Origin: Paramoeba atlantica
Lineage: Eukaryota; Discosea
Assembly: GCA_977017575.1 (NCBI GenBank)
Contig: CDRNVI010000074.1
Coordinates: 59,753 to 123,752, forward strand
Reading direction: 5' to 3'
DNA length: 64,000 nt
The translations under genes and the position numbers were made by a program. How positions within the stretch are numbered: position 1 is the first letter of the stretch; each line of letters opens with the position of its first letter. A model generated the notes under the pieces. That model made no database searches. It was not told where the DNA came from and saw only the letters and a list, made by a program, of their open reading frames with translations. This document shows, one piece after another, positions 1 through 8,604 of the stretch.

Positions 1-2
1 TG

Positions 3-893
3 GAAAAATTCTTTCACCAGCGTTACTGTTGTGATGTCTTCACACGAGAAACGGGCGAGCAACTCGGTTTCGTGAGTGTCGTCCTGTCCGTTTGTGAACC
101 GCTACACCGCACGCGGCTTCAAAAACTCATTGATCCCCCGAGCTACAATTGCATCAACTACCGTTGTCTCGTCCAGGACAGGGTGTTTTGGTGTCGAAGC
201 TCATGGCAGTTTGGTACTTTCCTGAAGAGTTGGTACCATTGTCGAATTCCCCGAGTCGTCTATGGGTTGCCGCTGTTTGACGCAGCCGTGGGAATCGACG
301 CCAAATTCAACGAAAAAGAGGAAAAATATGACCACTACGTAGCAAAGTGCGACGGACAGAATGGAGTCGGCAAGCTTGACCTGCAGATTTCGGACACAGG
401 CCAACGATTGCTTGATTCTCCCACTCTTGAGGGTTTTGACTGCAACGAGTCTAGCCTCTGCGCACTGGCGTTTCCCACAGAATACGTTACCCGAGGGGAG
501 GGGAACTGGGTGTATCGCCAAGCCGTCCAATGTGTGCCATTTCACCCGAATGTGGGAAAGCTTCAAGGAATACCTGAGTTGCCGTTCCTGACAGAACAAC
601 TTGAACTGGACCAGGCGGTGGATTTGAGCAACCCCCATAGTGTACTGCTACAACACACGGTTGAGGACGTGCAGGCGCTTACGCTGGAGAGTCATGTGGA
701 GGACGACAATGAGCCGAACAGTGCGTCGGCGGTTTCAGGCGTGGATGACCGTATCCAGCGCAGGGCCATGAATCGTAGTTTTCGTTTGCAAGGAGAGATT
801 CGGGAGAAGACGTATGACGAGATGGATAGCGTACAAAAGCACAGATTTCGCACACATAACTATGTCCCGTCCTCTCTGGGGCGTCCGTTTTAG
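3..893 (+). CDS. 3' part of an unrecognised protein gene
   Basis: The frame is open from the first bases of the window to a TAG stop, so the gene starts upstream and only about 296 C-terminal residues are visible. The GTG at 72 is not a credible start in a eukaryote. The protein is rich in Cys and Trp in its first third (a YCCDVF segment, then several W and C residues). It has an acidic, low-complexity stretch in its last third and a basic tail ending in SLGRPF. I see no signal peptide, membrane span or known catalytic motif and cannot assign a family. It lies on the same strand as the other host genes, which fits one polycistronic cluster. The uninterrupted coding frame and its position next to a clear gene support a real gene rather than chance. 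Confidence 0.6.
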   Translation, partial: EKFFHQRYCCDVFTRETGEQLGFVSVVLSVCEPLHRTRLQKLIDPPSYNCINYRCLVQDRVFWCRSSWQFGTFLKSWYHCRIPRVVYGLPLFDAAVGIDAKFNEKEEKYDHYVAKCDGQNGVGKLDLQISDTGQRLLDSPTLEGFDCNESSLCALAFPTEYVTRGEGNWVYRQAVQCVPFHPNVGKLQGIPELPFLTEQLELDQAVDLSNPHSVLLQHTVEDVQALTLESHVEDDNEPNSASAVSGVDDRIQRRAMNRSFRLQGEIREKTYDEMDSVQKHRFRTHNYVPSSLGRPF

Positions 894-1360
894 AGAGTCG
901 TGTCGGTGGTATTACGTCACTGATTGCAGCGAAGTTACGCCATCCCTTAATTCCAAGATTAAAGCTTACAGTTGTAAACAGCTGCATTTACCCTTATCAA
1001 GTCATATTACTATTCTGTTCGATTGAGGTAAGTTTTGTAGCGTACCATTTCGGCTATGTCTTGAACGTTCCGCTTGCGATGGAAGCAGAAAGGCGGAGCG
1101 GACCGTTTTCCCGAGACAGATCCTCCAATTTCATGAATGTTTGAGAACGCTTGTCTCCTTTAATACTTACACTTCAATACTTACACTTTCGTCAAGGATG
1201 CAGGAAATGTTGATATACAGATTAAAATTGCTTTATAGCTGACACTCATCATATTGAAGTTTCCTCTGAGAGTAAAAGAAGTGTAAAAAAAGAATCTACG
1301 CTCAAAAAAGAAAATACCCTCTTACTTTCGTCGTACCTCTACTATTTTCTCCTTTTTGCA
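894..1360. other. Intergenic spacer before the helicase gene
   Basis: No gene is seen. A pyrimidine run ending in CTCTGAG (about 1258-1270) could be the trans-splice acceptor for the downstream helicase gene. A second pyrimidine-rich run directly abuts its ATG. A short direct repeat of AATACTTACACTT lies near 1161-1185. Confidence 0.5.
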
Positions 1361-3319
1361 ATGGTTTTTCCAAATACATTATCCCCGAGTAACCGTGTAT
1401 GGCTACATAAGACTCGAACCATAGCCGTCCGCGCCGCGAGAAAGGTTTATGGGGATGTTTTTTCATCGAACGATGCCACTCGCGGAGGACACATGCTACC
1501 ATGGGAAGTACTCAGAAGCACACAAAATCGAAATGAGGCGAAGCGAGAGATCACACATCCGGCCCCTATTTACGAAACGTTTGAGCAGTATCACGTTCCT
1601 AAAGCAATTCGTGTAATGCTTGAGAAAGAATTCGGGATTACCACCCCATCTCAAATACAAAAGCTTACCCTTCCTACTTTACTTCAGAGAACTAGCGTAC
1701 TCGTAGCGGCCGCCTCCGGAACTGGTAAGACGATGTCCTATCTTCTTCCTATGTACCTTTGCATGCAGAAGGATCGGGACATATACAAAGTTCCCACACG
1801 AGAGTGTCGTCCAAGAGCAATTATCTTGGTTCCCACACAAGAATTATGCAGACAGATTTCTCGGTGGTGTAAAGAATTTGACAACGCAACTGGGCTTAAA
1901 TCCGTAACGTTTATGGGAATGAAACGCTCTGGCCATCACTGGAATCGCCTACGTCAGTCCTCACATCGGCTTATGGATGTACTTATTACCACTCCTGCAA
2001 TATTGAGTACCCGGATAGAGAATCGTAGGCTGTTTCTCGATGACATTCGCCATGTCGTTGTGGACGAGGCAGATACCCTTATATCTTATGCCCATGACTA
2101 CACCGCACAACGGATTCTTAATCGAATTCGGGATAGAAACATCTATCAATGGCTCTGGGAAGTAAACACACAGATCGTGTTGGTAAGCTCAGTCGTCACA
2201 GAATCCCTGACTCGATTTCTCGACAAATCGTTTCCCAAAATGCCACGTCTTGTCTCATCGGACCTTCATCGCCCAGCAGCCAACACGCGTCACCGATTTA
2301 TCGAAATGAGACGCGAAAATTACAAATTGGATTGGCTGGCGTATATATTACGTCGGTGTGGTTACAGACCACAGCAACGTAATGCACCCATAAGTCAGCT
2401 CTCAAGCGTTCCCCAATCCAGCGAACAGAAATCATTAGCCCCTATTGGGAGCACGTCTCGAACAAGTAGCACGGGTACTGGCTCCAAAACAAGTGTCCAG
2501 GACACGAATAAAAAGAGAATCCTGATTTTTAGCAGCGACATCAAAACTACGATCGGTATCTTTTATAGGTTACAAGGCCGAGGCTATCCTGTGGCACAAT
2601 TTCATGCACGTTTACCACTAAAAGAACGTGCCGAAACGTATGAAAAATGGCTAAAAGGGGATGTAAATATTCTTTGTACGTCCGACATTATGTCTCGAGG
2701 CTTAGACGGGGGTGTGAATGTCGTTATAAACTACACGATGCCTAATCATAGCGCACTGTATTTACAACGCGCCGGACGCACTGGTCAATGTGGAAGACCT
2801 GCAGCGGTTATTTCTCTATTTACATCTCGGCAAAGAACGATCGTCGGCGCGCTAAAGAATCTCCTTTTTCGAAATTTGCCTCTTACAAATGTGAGCAACT
2901 GGTGGGGTTACTACAAACCCACCGTTAAGCAATGGATCAAAAAACGACGAAATAAGATGACGCGTAAGTTTGTTCGAATTATTCTTCGGAGAGCCGTAGC
3001 GCCCCATTTAGAGAAGACGTATCTCAAAACGAGCGGAACATTTGCTCCTCCGTTTCACCCAAGGACGGTAGAGTTTCACAAAGGTGTCCCGCCTCGTCAG
3101 ACGGAAAAGAAACAGGACCGAGAGGCGTATAGGGCCTGGGAGGCCCGACGTGGGCATCTTGCCGGAGTCAAGAAAGGGAGTGCGAAATTTGGCTGCGCGC
3201 GTCACGGACCATTCAATCGGAGCTTTAAACACATTGCCAATGGCACCGAAGGAGGCGACGTTGCCTTGATGCAGTCGCGACGAGAAGCGTACCGCCCATC
3301 TATCACGTCAAAATATTAA
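1361..3319 (+). CDS. DEAD-box RNA helicase, probably organellar
   Basis: This is an ATP-dependent RNA helicase of 652 residues with both RecA-like domains. In order: a Q-motif region (FEQYHVPKAI...TPSQIQ, about 70-100), motif I AASGTGKT (117-124), motif Ia PTQELCRQI, motif II VDEAD (234-238), motif IV ILIFSS, motif V TSDIMSRGLD and motif VI QRAGRTGQ. Motif III, usually SAT, reads SSV, and motif VI begins with Q rather than H. Both are tolerated in some divergent members. The first 35 residues are rich in Arg and Lys with few acids, which resembles a mitochondrial presequence. The last 120 residues are very basic, as in RNA-binding tails. A Ser/Thr-rich insert (about 345-385) separates the two domains. 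Mitochondrial RNA processing or ribosome assembly is inferred from the N terminus only. A later ATG at 1491 is an alternative start. Confidence 0.92.
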   Translation: MVFPNTLSPSNRVWLHKTRTIAVRAARKVYGDVFSSNDATRGGHMLPWEVLRSTQNRNEAKREITHPAPIYETFEQYHVPKAIRVMLEKEFGITTPSQIQKLTLPTLLQRTSVLVAAASGTGKTMSYLLPMYLCMQKDRDIYKVPTRECRPRAIILVPTQELCRQISRWCKEFDNATGLKSVTFMGMKRSGHHWNRLRQSSHRLMDVLITTPAILSTRIENRRLFLDDIRHVVVDEADTLISYAHDYTAQRILNRIRDRNIYQWLWEVNTQIVLVSSVVTESLTRFLDKSFPKMPRLVSSDLHRPAANTRHRFIEMRRENYKLDWLAYILRRCGYRPQQRNAPISQLSSVPQSSEQKSLAPIGSTSRTSSTGTGSKTSVQDTNKKRILIFSSDIKTTIGIFYRLQGRGYPVAQFHARLPLKERAETYEKWLKGDVNILCTSDIMSRGLDGGVNVVINYTMPNHSALYLQRAGRTGQCGRPAAVISLFTSRQRTIVGALKNLLFRNLPLTNVSNWWGYYKPTVKQWIKKRRNKMTRKFVRIILRRAVAPHLEKTYLKTSGTFAPPFHPRTVEFHKGVPPRQTEKKQDREAYRAWEARRGHLAGVKKGSAKFGCARHGPFNRSFKHIANGTEGGDVALMQSRREAYRPSITSKY

Positions 3320-3877
3320 TAGACGATGGTCAGTGTATCATACTATGGTGATATTGAGTACAAGTCGGACTTCTTTATATGAACTTCCTTTCTGGTAACC
3401 GGCACTATAAATGTAGGTTGAAATCCATTTTTTTCTGTTCAAAAAAACCTTTTCGTGACTCTTTAAAACGTTTCCACTCATACTCATGACGTTTCAACTT
3501 ATATTTCAATGATTGGAATACTCAATGGACCGCCCAGGATGTACTACATTGGTCTGCTTGGTATTGGTGGCGTACAAAAAGGATAAGGTGCGGCTCTCAG
3601 GCGCTCCCAGACACTCCCACCCAGTTTCTTAAGGAGCACATTCTTCATGTGCCGTATAACCCAAAGAAGCCAGGTAAAGGTAAGAAGAAGAAGGAGTTGT
3701 CTGAATAGAAATATGATCGTATTTAAGTTTAATAAGATAACTACACCATACGAGTAGATGTCGGCACGAATAAAATAACTACAGCTTACTACACCATACG
3801 AATAGATGTCGACACGAATATTTTTATTTTTCACATTTTTTAGCATTCTTTTTAGTACAATATTCCTTCTGTAGGAT
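3320..3877. other. Spacer with a degenerate direct repeat
   Basis: No gene is supported. At about 3733-3822 a segment ACTACACCATACGARTAGATG followed by TCGRCACGAATA occurs twice, separated by about 55 bases. Short minus-strand open frames here have no recognisable domain. Confidence 0.4.
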
Positions 3878-4133
3878 ATGGACGCAGAGGACAACAAATC
3901 TTTAAAGAAAACGATCCTTCGTGAATTTGAAGACGACGAGGTGGCAGAAGATGATATCAATCAAACGACGAGCTCAATGATATCATCATATCATTGAGCT
4001 CGTCGTTAGCTCGACGAAAAAGGTTTTCACGAAACGCGTAACTGTGTTTGATAAGCCAGTCCTCCAGATTTCTCCTGAAGAGCTTGGTGAGAAGGTGACA
4101 AGCATCATGGAACGGGTAAACAGGGCCCTGTAA
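3878..4133 (+). pseudogene. Small acidic open frame broken at a palindrome
   Basis: An ATG at 3878 opens a frame coding for an acidic N terminus (MDAEDNKSLKK, then DDEVAEDD). It runs into the 44-base palindrome at 3964-4007 and stops there. The +1 frame after the palindrome is open to 4133 and codes for a plausible basic/hydrophobic segment (TKKVFTKRVTVFDKP, ISPEELGEK). The two halves look like one small protein separated by the palindrome, which would account for the frame change. I recognise no family. It could be a decayed host gene or the coding part of an unknown element, or the reading may be fortuitous. Confidence 0.25.
3964..4007. repeat. Perfect palindrome, 20-bp arms with 4-base loop
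   Basis: The left arm 3964-3983 (AACGACGAGCTCAATGATAT) is exactly complementary to the right arm 3988-4007, with CATC between. It would form a very stable hairpin or cruciform and interrupts an otherwise plausible coding frame. Confidence 0.9.
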
Positions 4134-5177
4134 TGTTTTTCAGTGGGAAAGAGGAGCATTGGTAATGTTCCTGTTGGCTCCTCTATCCTTCGTCGCACAG
4201 TTCTTTTCCTGTTACAGCACCGAGGACATCTCCTACTCGATGTGCGTCCACGTGAACTGTACTTTCTGGGTGAAGTTGCCCAAGACATGGAAAGCTACCT
4301 TGAGGAGCAACCATTATATGCTCCGCGACGAAAAGGCAAGGTGAGAGACTTTGTCGAGAACTTGTGGCGCTCGATCACGGGACAACGGTCTCGCGCTTGC
4401 GCAGTATGGCGCCAAAAAAGGATGAAAGCTTCCACTTCCCTCGAAGCAAGCGCTGAAAGCAGCCAAGTGGAAAGTGACCAAGTGGAAAGCCCTGCAAAGG
4501 GCCTATCGGGCAGGGTCTTTCGATTTACCGAGCTCGAGTAAAACGCTATGGGGCGAAAAAAGGAATACGAAGTGCGAAAGTGTAAAGTGGAGAAGATCAG
4601 CACTAAGTACAGTACTGTAACCCGCCTTTAATATACACTCCCCCCAAACCCCCCTATCATAGAGACAAAACGCATTATTCTACGTTAAAGGGGGTCACAG
4701 TATTTGAAATGTGTTCAACTTTTTTAATATTTGCGAATGAGTGCTGAAGATCAGTTTTGAAATGTATAGTACATTAATATTTTAATCTTTTTTATGCATG
4801 GAGATCACCGCGACATACTCCCAAACTTTGCCCCCCTCGAGTGCCTACTCTGTTTTCATTCATAGGTTATTTCAAATAAAAAATAGCTACTTATTTCCTT
4901 TTTGACTTACCTAGTGTTGAAACGCCGCGAAACAGCGTGAAACAGCGCGAAACACCGCGAAACAGCGCTTTACGTCATCCGCAGCCCCTCACATGAACCT
5001 TTGAACATGAAGGAACTTCATGAAAACTCAGTTACACATAACAATCCTTTGACAATATTAACACAGCACAAATTCATTTTTCGGAAAAATGATTACCTGT
5101 CAAATAAAATACTCTCCCTCTCTTAATTTTTATAAATTATAAATTATAACAAAAAGTTAGTTATAATTATAATTATA
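4134..5177. other. Spacer with one weak open frame and AT-rich end
   Basis: An open frame at 4143-4541 lacks an ATG near its start and has no recognised domain, so I do not call it a gene. At 4921-4970 there is a short tandem of a 10-base unit resembling GCGCGAAACA (five degenerate copies). From 5,100 the DNA becomes very AT-rich, ending in a (TATAAT)-like tract. Part of that tract (5162-5177) is the left target-site duplication of LINE A. Confidence 0.4.
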
Positions 5178-5245
5178 ATTATTTTTTATTTTAACGATAA
5201 AGATACATTTATTTCCTCCTTTCCTTCACTACTACTTCTCCCCCC
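5178..5245 (+). promoter_or_regulatory. LINE A 5' leader containing an SL-exon segment
   Basis: Bases 5190-5207 read TTTAACGATAAAGATACA, identical over 18 bases to nucleotides 4-21 of the SL exon in the array at 42.6-64 kb. It lies about 12 bases inside the inferred 5' end of the element. The second half of the exon (GTTTCTGTAC...) does not follow; instead there is a pyrimidine-rich leader up to the ATG at 5246. I read it as SL sequence captured from a trans-spliced transcript, or as a leader that mimics SL. Confidence 0.5.
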
Positions 5246-7615
5246 ATGTCAGAACTCCCGCTCAAGGGACTCTTGTTCTGCGCTTACTGTGGCTCGAAAT
5301 TCGAACCACTCTCCCCCACCCACCGGTTGTGCCCAGTCTGTTTATCCACAACCGGCACTGCGTCCCGTATCATTTGGGACAAACCTAGCACCCTTGGGCC
5401 CGTTAACAACGGACTCAGGCAGACATCCACCTCCCGAGAGGCCACATCCCCCACCTCTCCTGAGCACAGGCCGTGCACCTTCTGCGCGCAGCCATTCTCC
5501 CCCAAGCGATCCTTCCACCGCCTATGCCACGATTGCGTGGAACTCCGCGCGGAGCGTCAGAAATCCGGTCTACAAACCTCCACTCCTGGCGCAGCCTCCT
5601 CCAGCTCCGCCCCTCGCCGTGACGACCACCCAGTTCGCCGCTCGCGCTCCCTCCCCCGCAGGTCATCCCCCAGAAGCTCGTCTTCCCGCGCGAGGTCGAA
5701 CTCGAGACCGCCCCTTCAACGACAGTCCGAAGGACCTCGCACACGCTCGCGGTCTAGGGTATCTTTCGCCCCCAGGAACACTTCTTCACATGACTCCGAA
5801 TCATACGCCGACAAGGCCAAGTCCCTTTCACCCCCGATTCTTAGGAAAACAAGGTTAGGTACAGATCCCCCCCCTCAAACCCCCACACCCCTTGGCAGAG
5901 CCCCATCACACAAGGAACAGCTAGCTCTCATAGGTAAGATGAACCAGGATTCCCTGGGTACCTACATCAAACACCAGCGAGACGACGGAGTGCCCTTCGG
6001 GTTGAAGAGGGAAGTGACAGCCAACCGGCTGTCATGCGCCGTCCGAGAAATGGAGAGAGAGTACCTGGCGACAAGGGATGCCCTCTACACCGAGTGGCTA
6101 GACCTCCTCTGTCAGGACGCCCGTCAGGAATACAGACATCGCCAGCTTGTCATAGACAAAGCCCATCTGTGTCAGACCTGCGGACAGGTTTTTCGGGACC
6201 AGCGACGCTTGATCGAGCACAAAACCGTCCATGAAGTGGCCGCGGCCCGGGCGATGGTATCCCGTCTCTCATCAGAGCACCGCCAGGGAGCGATGATGAT
6301 TGCGGAACAACAGTGGGCCTCTGCTGCCGACCTCTTCGACCATCTCTACCAACAACTCCAAAACCTGTACGCACTCCCCCCCGGCCCCTCCCCCGACCCC
6401 ACGGAAACGCACAACTTGGAAGTGGACGACCCTCCCCCTCCCTTTGCCGCCAAACCTCCCGCCCTCACAATCACCCCAACCGACGCCCCTAGTGGCCCTT
6501 ACCCATCACCTCCCCACCAGCAAGGCGGACACCAACCCTCATCTTCGACGCAACCCTCCGAAGAATCGTGGACTAGGGTCAACCTGCACCTCGGACCCCA
6601 CTTGGCCGGACACATCCAGGTCCCCGTCCCTGCCAGACACCCCCTACAGAGTTTCATACAAGCGGTGGGCTTTACTCTGGGGGTCCCCCCCGACCGTATA
6701 AGCCTGACCAACGAGCCGGGAGGGCCATACCTGGTGACCGATGAGGACCTGGCAGAGGCTGAGTGCATATGGGCCTCTCTGCTCACTCCAAACCACGGCC
6801 CCTCCCACGGTCCCCACGTCAAAGTCTTCGACGGATCGGGAGCAGGAGCAAGCATAGAGACGCCGTCCGATCTCCCAGGCGAACATATCCCCTTTTTCCT
6901 ATGCCACGCCCTGGGTATAGCCCAGTGCTTTGCAGGAGCCTGGACCCCGTTCGCGTCGGAGGGCGGAACGGCGTGCTGGAGCTTCACGCCCACGGGGGGA
7001 CTGATAGCTGACTCGGGGTGGTCGGCCGAGTTAGTCCGGTGTAACCTCCGTAGAGGGTGCATCGAAGCCAACCCGGGACCACGCCGCGCAAAACGGAAGA
7101 ATACAACGCCCAAATCCTCCGACCCCGCGGACAGTAACCCCGTGAACGTAACGGGACAGACGAGCACACAAACCGAGGACACCCCTACCCCACTACCCGA
7201 CCCCCACATTACAGACCCCATTCCCACACCCCCGCATCAGGGGGGGGCCAAGCCGGATGCCAGCGAGGATTGCGCCGAGGCTGGCAGCCTCAGAGCGGGC
7301 CCGTATCCAAAATCCCATTGTAATGGGGGGCCCATCCCGACACCCAACAGCTTTTCATCGGGCCCTAAGTCCACAACCCCTGTTCTGGGGGGGCCATGCC
7401 GGATGCCAGCGAGGATTGCGCCGAGGCTGGCAGCCTCAGAGCGGGCCCGTATCCAAAATCCCATTGTAATGGGGGGCCCATCCCGACGCCCCACAGCTTT
7501 TCACCGGGCCCTAAGTCCACAACCCCTGTTCTGGGGGGGCCATGCCGGATGCCAGCGAGGATTGCGCCGAGGCTGGCAGCCTCAGAGCGGGCCCGTATCC
7601 AAAATCCCATTGTAA
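5246..7615 (+). CDS. LINE A N-terminal protein region with zinc fingers and 2A-like motif
   Basis: Two similar Cys/His modules start the protein: CxxC...HRLCxxC at residues 12-33 and again at about 76-97. An Arg/Ser-rich basic region follows (about 120-190). A classical C2H2 finger lies at 309-329 (CQTCGQVF...HKTVH). These are nucleic-acid-binding modules, as in the N-termini of R2/NeSL-type LINE proteins. At 609-612 there is NPGP preceded by RRGCIEA. This resembles the ribosome-skipping 2A peptide (consensus DxExNPGP), with Cys in place of the Asp. If active it would release a 611-residue zinc-finger protein from the downstream reverse transcriptase. The frame then enters the 146-bp tandem array and ends there because the units change frame. 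The start is the first ATG after the leader. Confidence 0.8.
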   Translation: MSELPLKGLLFCAYCGSKFEPLSPTHRLCPVCLSTTGTASRIIWDKPSTLGPVNNGLRQTSTSREATSPTSPEHRPCTFCAQPFSPKRSFHRLCHDCVELRAERQKSGLQTSTPGAASSSSAPRRDDHPVRRSRSLPRRSSPRSSSSRARSNSRPPLQRQSEGPRTRSRSRVSFAPRNTSSHDSESYADKAKSLSPPILRKTRLGTDPPPQTPTPLGRAPSHKEQLALIGKMNQDSLGTYIKHQRDDGVPFGLKREVTANRLSCAVREMEREYLATRDALYTEWLDLLCQDARQEYRHRQLVIDKAHLCQTCGQVFRDQRRLIEHKTVHEVAAARAMVSRLSSEHRQGAMMIAEQQWASAADLFDHLYQQLQNLYALPPGPSPDPTETHNLEVDDPPPPFAAKPPALTITPTDAPSGPYPSPPHQQGGHQPSSSTQPSEESWTRVNLHLGPHLAGHIQVPVPARHPLQSFIQAVGFTLGVPPDRISLTNEPGGPYLVTDEDLAEAECIWASLLTPNHGPSHGPHVKVFDGSGAGASIETPSDLPGEHIPFFLCHALGIAQCFAGAWTPFASEGGTACWSFTPTGGLIADSGWSAELVRCNLRRGCIEANPGPRRAKRKNTTPKSSDPADSNPVNVTGQTSTQTEDTPTPLPDPHITDPIPTPPHQGGAKPDASEDCAEAGSLRAGPYPKSHCNGGPIPTPNSFSSGPKSTTPVLGGPCRMPARIAPRLAASERARIQNPIVMGGPSRRPTAFHRALSPQPLFWGGHAGCQRGLRRGWQPQSGPVSKIPL

Positions 7616-8510
7616 TGGGGGGCCCATCCCGACACCCCACAGCTTTTCATCGGGCCCTAAGTCCACAACCCCTGTTCTGCGGGGGGGGGCATGCCGGATG
7701 CCAGCGAGGATTGCGCCGAGGCTGGCAGCCTCAGAGCGGGCCCGTATCCAAAATCCCATTGTAATGGGGGGCCCATCCCGACACCCCACAGCTTTTCATC
7801 GGGCCCTAAGTCCACAACCCCTGTTCTGGGGGGGGCATGCCGGATGCCAGCGAGGATTGCGCCGGGGCTGGCAGCCTCAGAGCGGGCCCGTATCCAAAAT
7901 CCCATTGTAATGGGGGGCCCATCCCGACACCCAACAGCTTTTCACCGGGCCCTAAGTCCATAACCCCTGTTCTGGGGGGGGCATGCCGGATGCCAGCGAG
8001 GATTGCGCCGAGGCTGGCAGCCTCAGAGCGGGCCCGTATCCAAAATCCCATTGTAATGGGGGGCCCATCCCGACACCCCACAGCTTTTCATCGGGCCCTA
8101 AGTCCACAACCCCTGTTCTGGGGGGGGGCATGCCGGATGCCAGCGAGGATTGCGCCGAGGCTGGCAGCCTCAGAGCGGGCCCGTATCCAAAATCCCATTG
8201 TAATGGGGGGCCCATCCCGACACCCAACAGCTTTTCACCGGGCCCTAAGTCCACAACCCCTGTTCTGGGGGGGGCATGCCGGATGCCAGCGAGGATTGCG
8301 CCGAGGCTGGCAGCCTCAGAGCGGGCCCGTATCCAAAATCCCATTGTAATGGGGGGCCCATCCCGACACCCAACAGCTTTTCACCGGGCCCTAAGTCCAC
8401 AACCCCTGTTCTGGGGGGGGCCATGCCGGATGCCAGCGAGGATTGCGCCGAGGCTGGCAGCCTCAGAGCGGGCCCGTATCCAAAATCCCATTGTAATGGG
8501 GGGCCAACCC
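7256..8510 (+). repeat. 146-bp tandem array inside LINE A (eight full copies and a partial ninth)
   Basis: The unit begins GATGCCAGCGAGGATTG and copies start at about 7256, 7402, 7548, 7697, 7843, 7989, 8136, 8282 and 8429. Spacings are 146 or 147 bases, with one of 149. Copies are nearly identical, differing mainly in the length of a G-run (7-10 G) and a few substitutions. Because 146 is not a multiple of three, successive copies are read in rotating frames, and one of the three frames stops within each unit. The total offset from the first to the last copy (1173) is a multiple of three. The unit falls between the 2A-like motif and the reverse transcriptase. Confidence 0.95.
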
Positions 8511-8604
8511 CGCACTCTCACGGGACCCTGATCGAGCACATCGCGGCGGCCGCCAATGTACCCAAAACTTCTCAGCGGACGACGGGACAGGGGGGACATC
8601 GGAG

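Noticed and set aside
72-893. GTG and TTG start codons for host genes (72, 13416, 14445)
   Set aside because: The organism is a eukaryote. ATG starts are available for otubain and MSH4, and the first gene is simply truncated by the window.
4143-4541. Protein-coding gene of 132 residues
   Set aside because: No ATG near the start of the frame, no domain, and a competing frame overlaps it.
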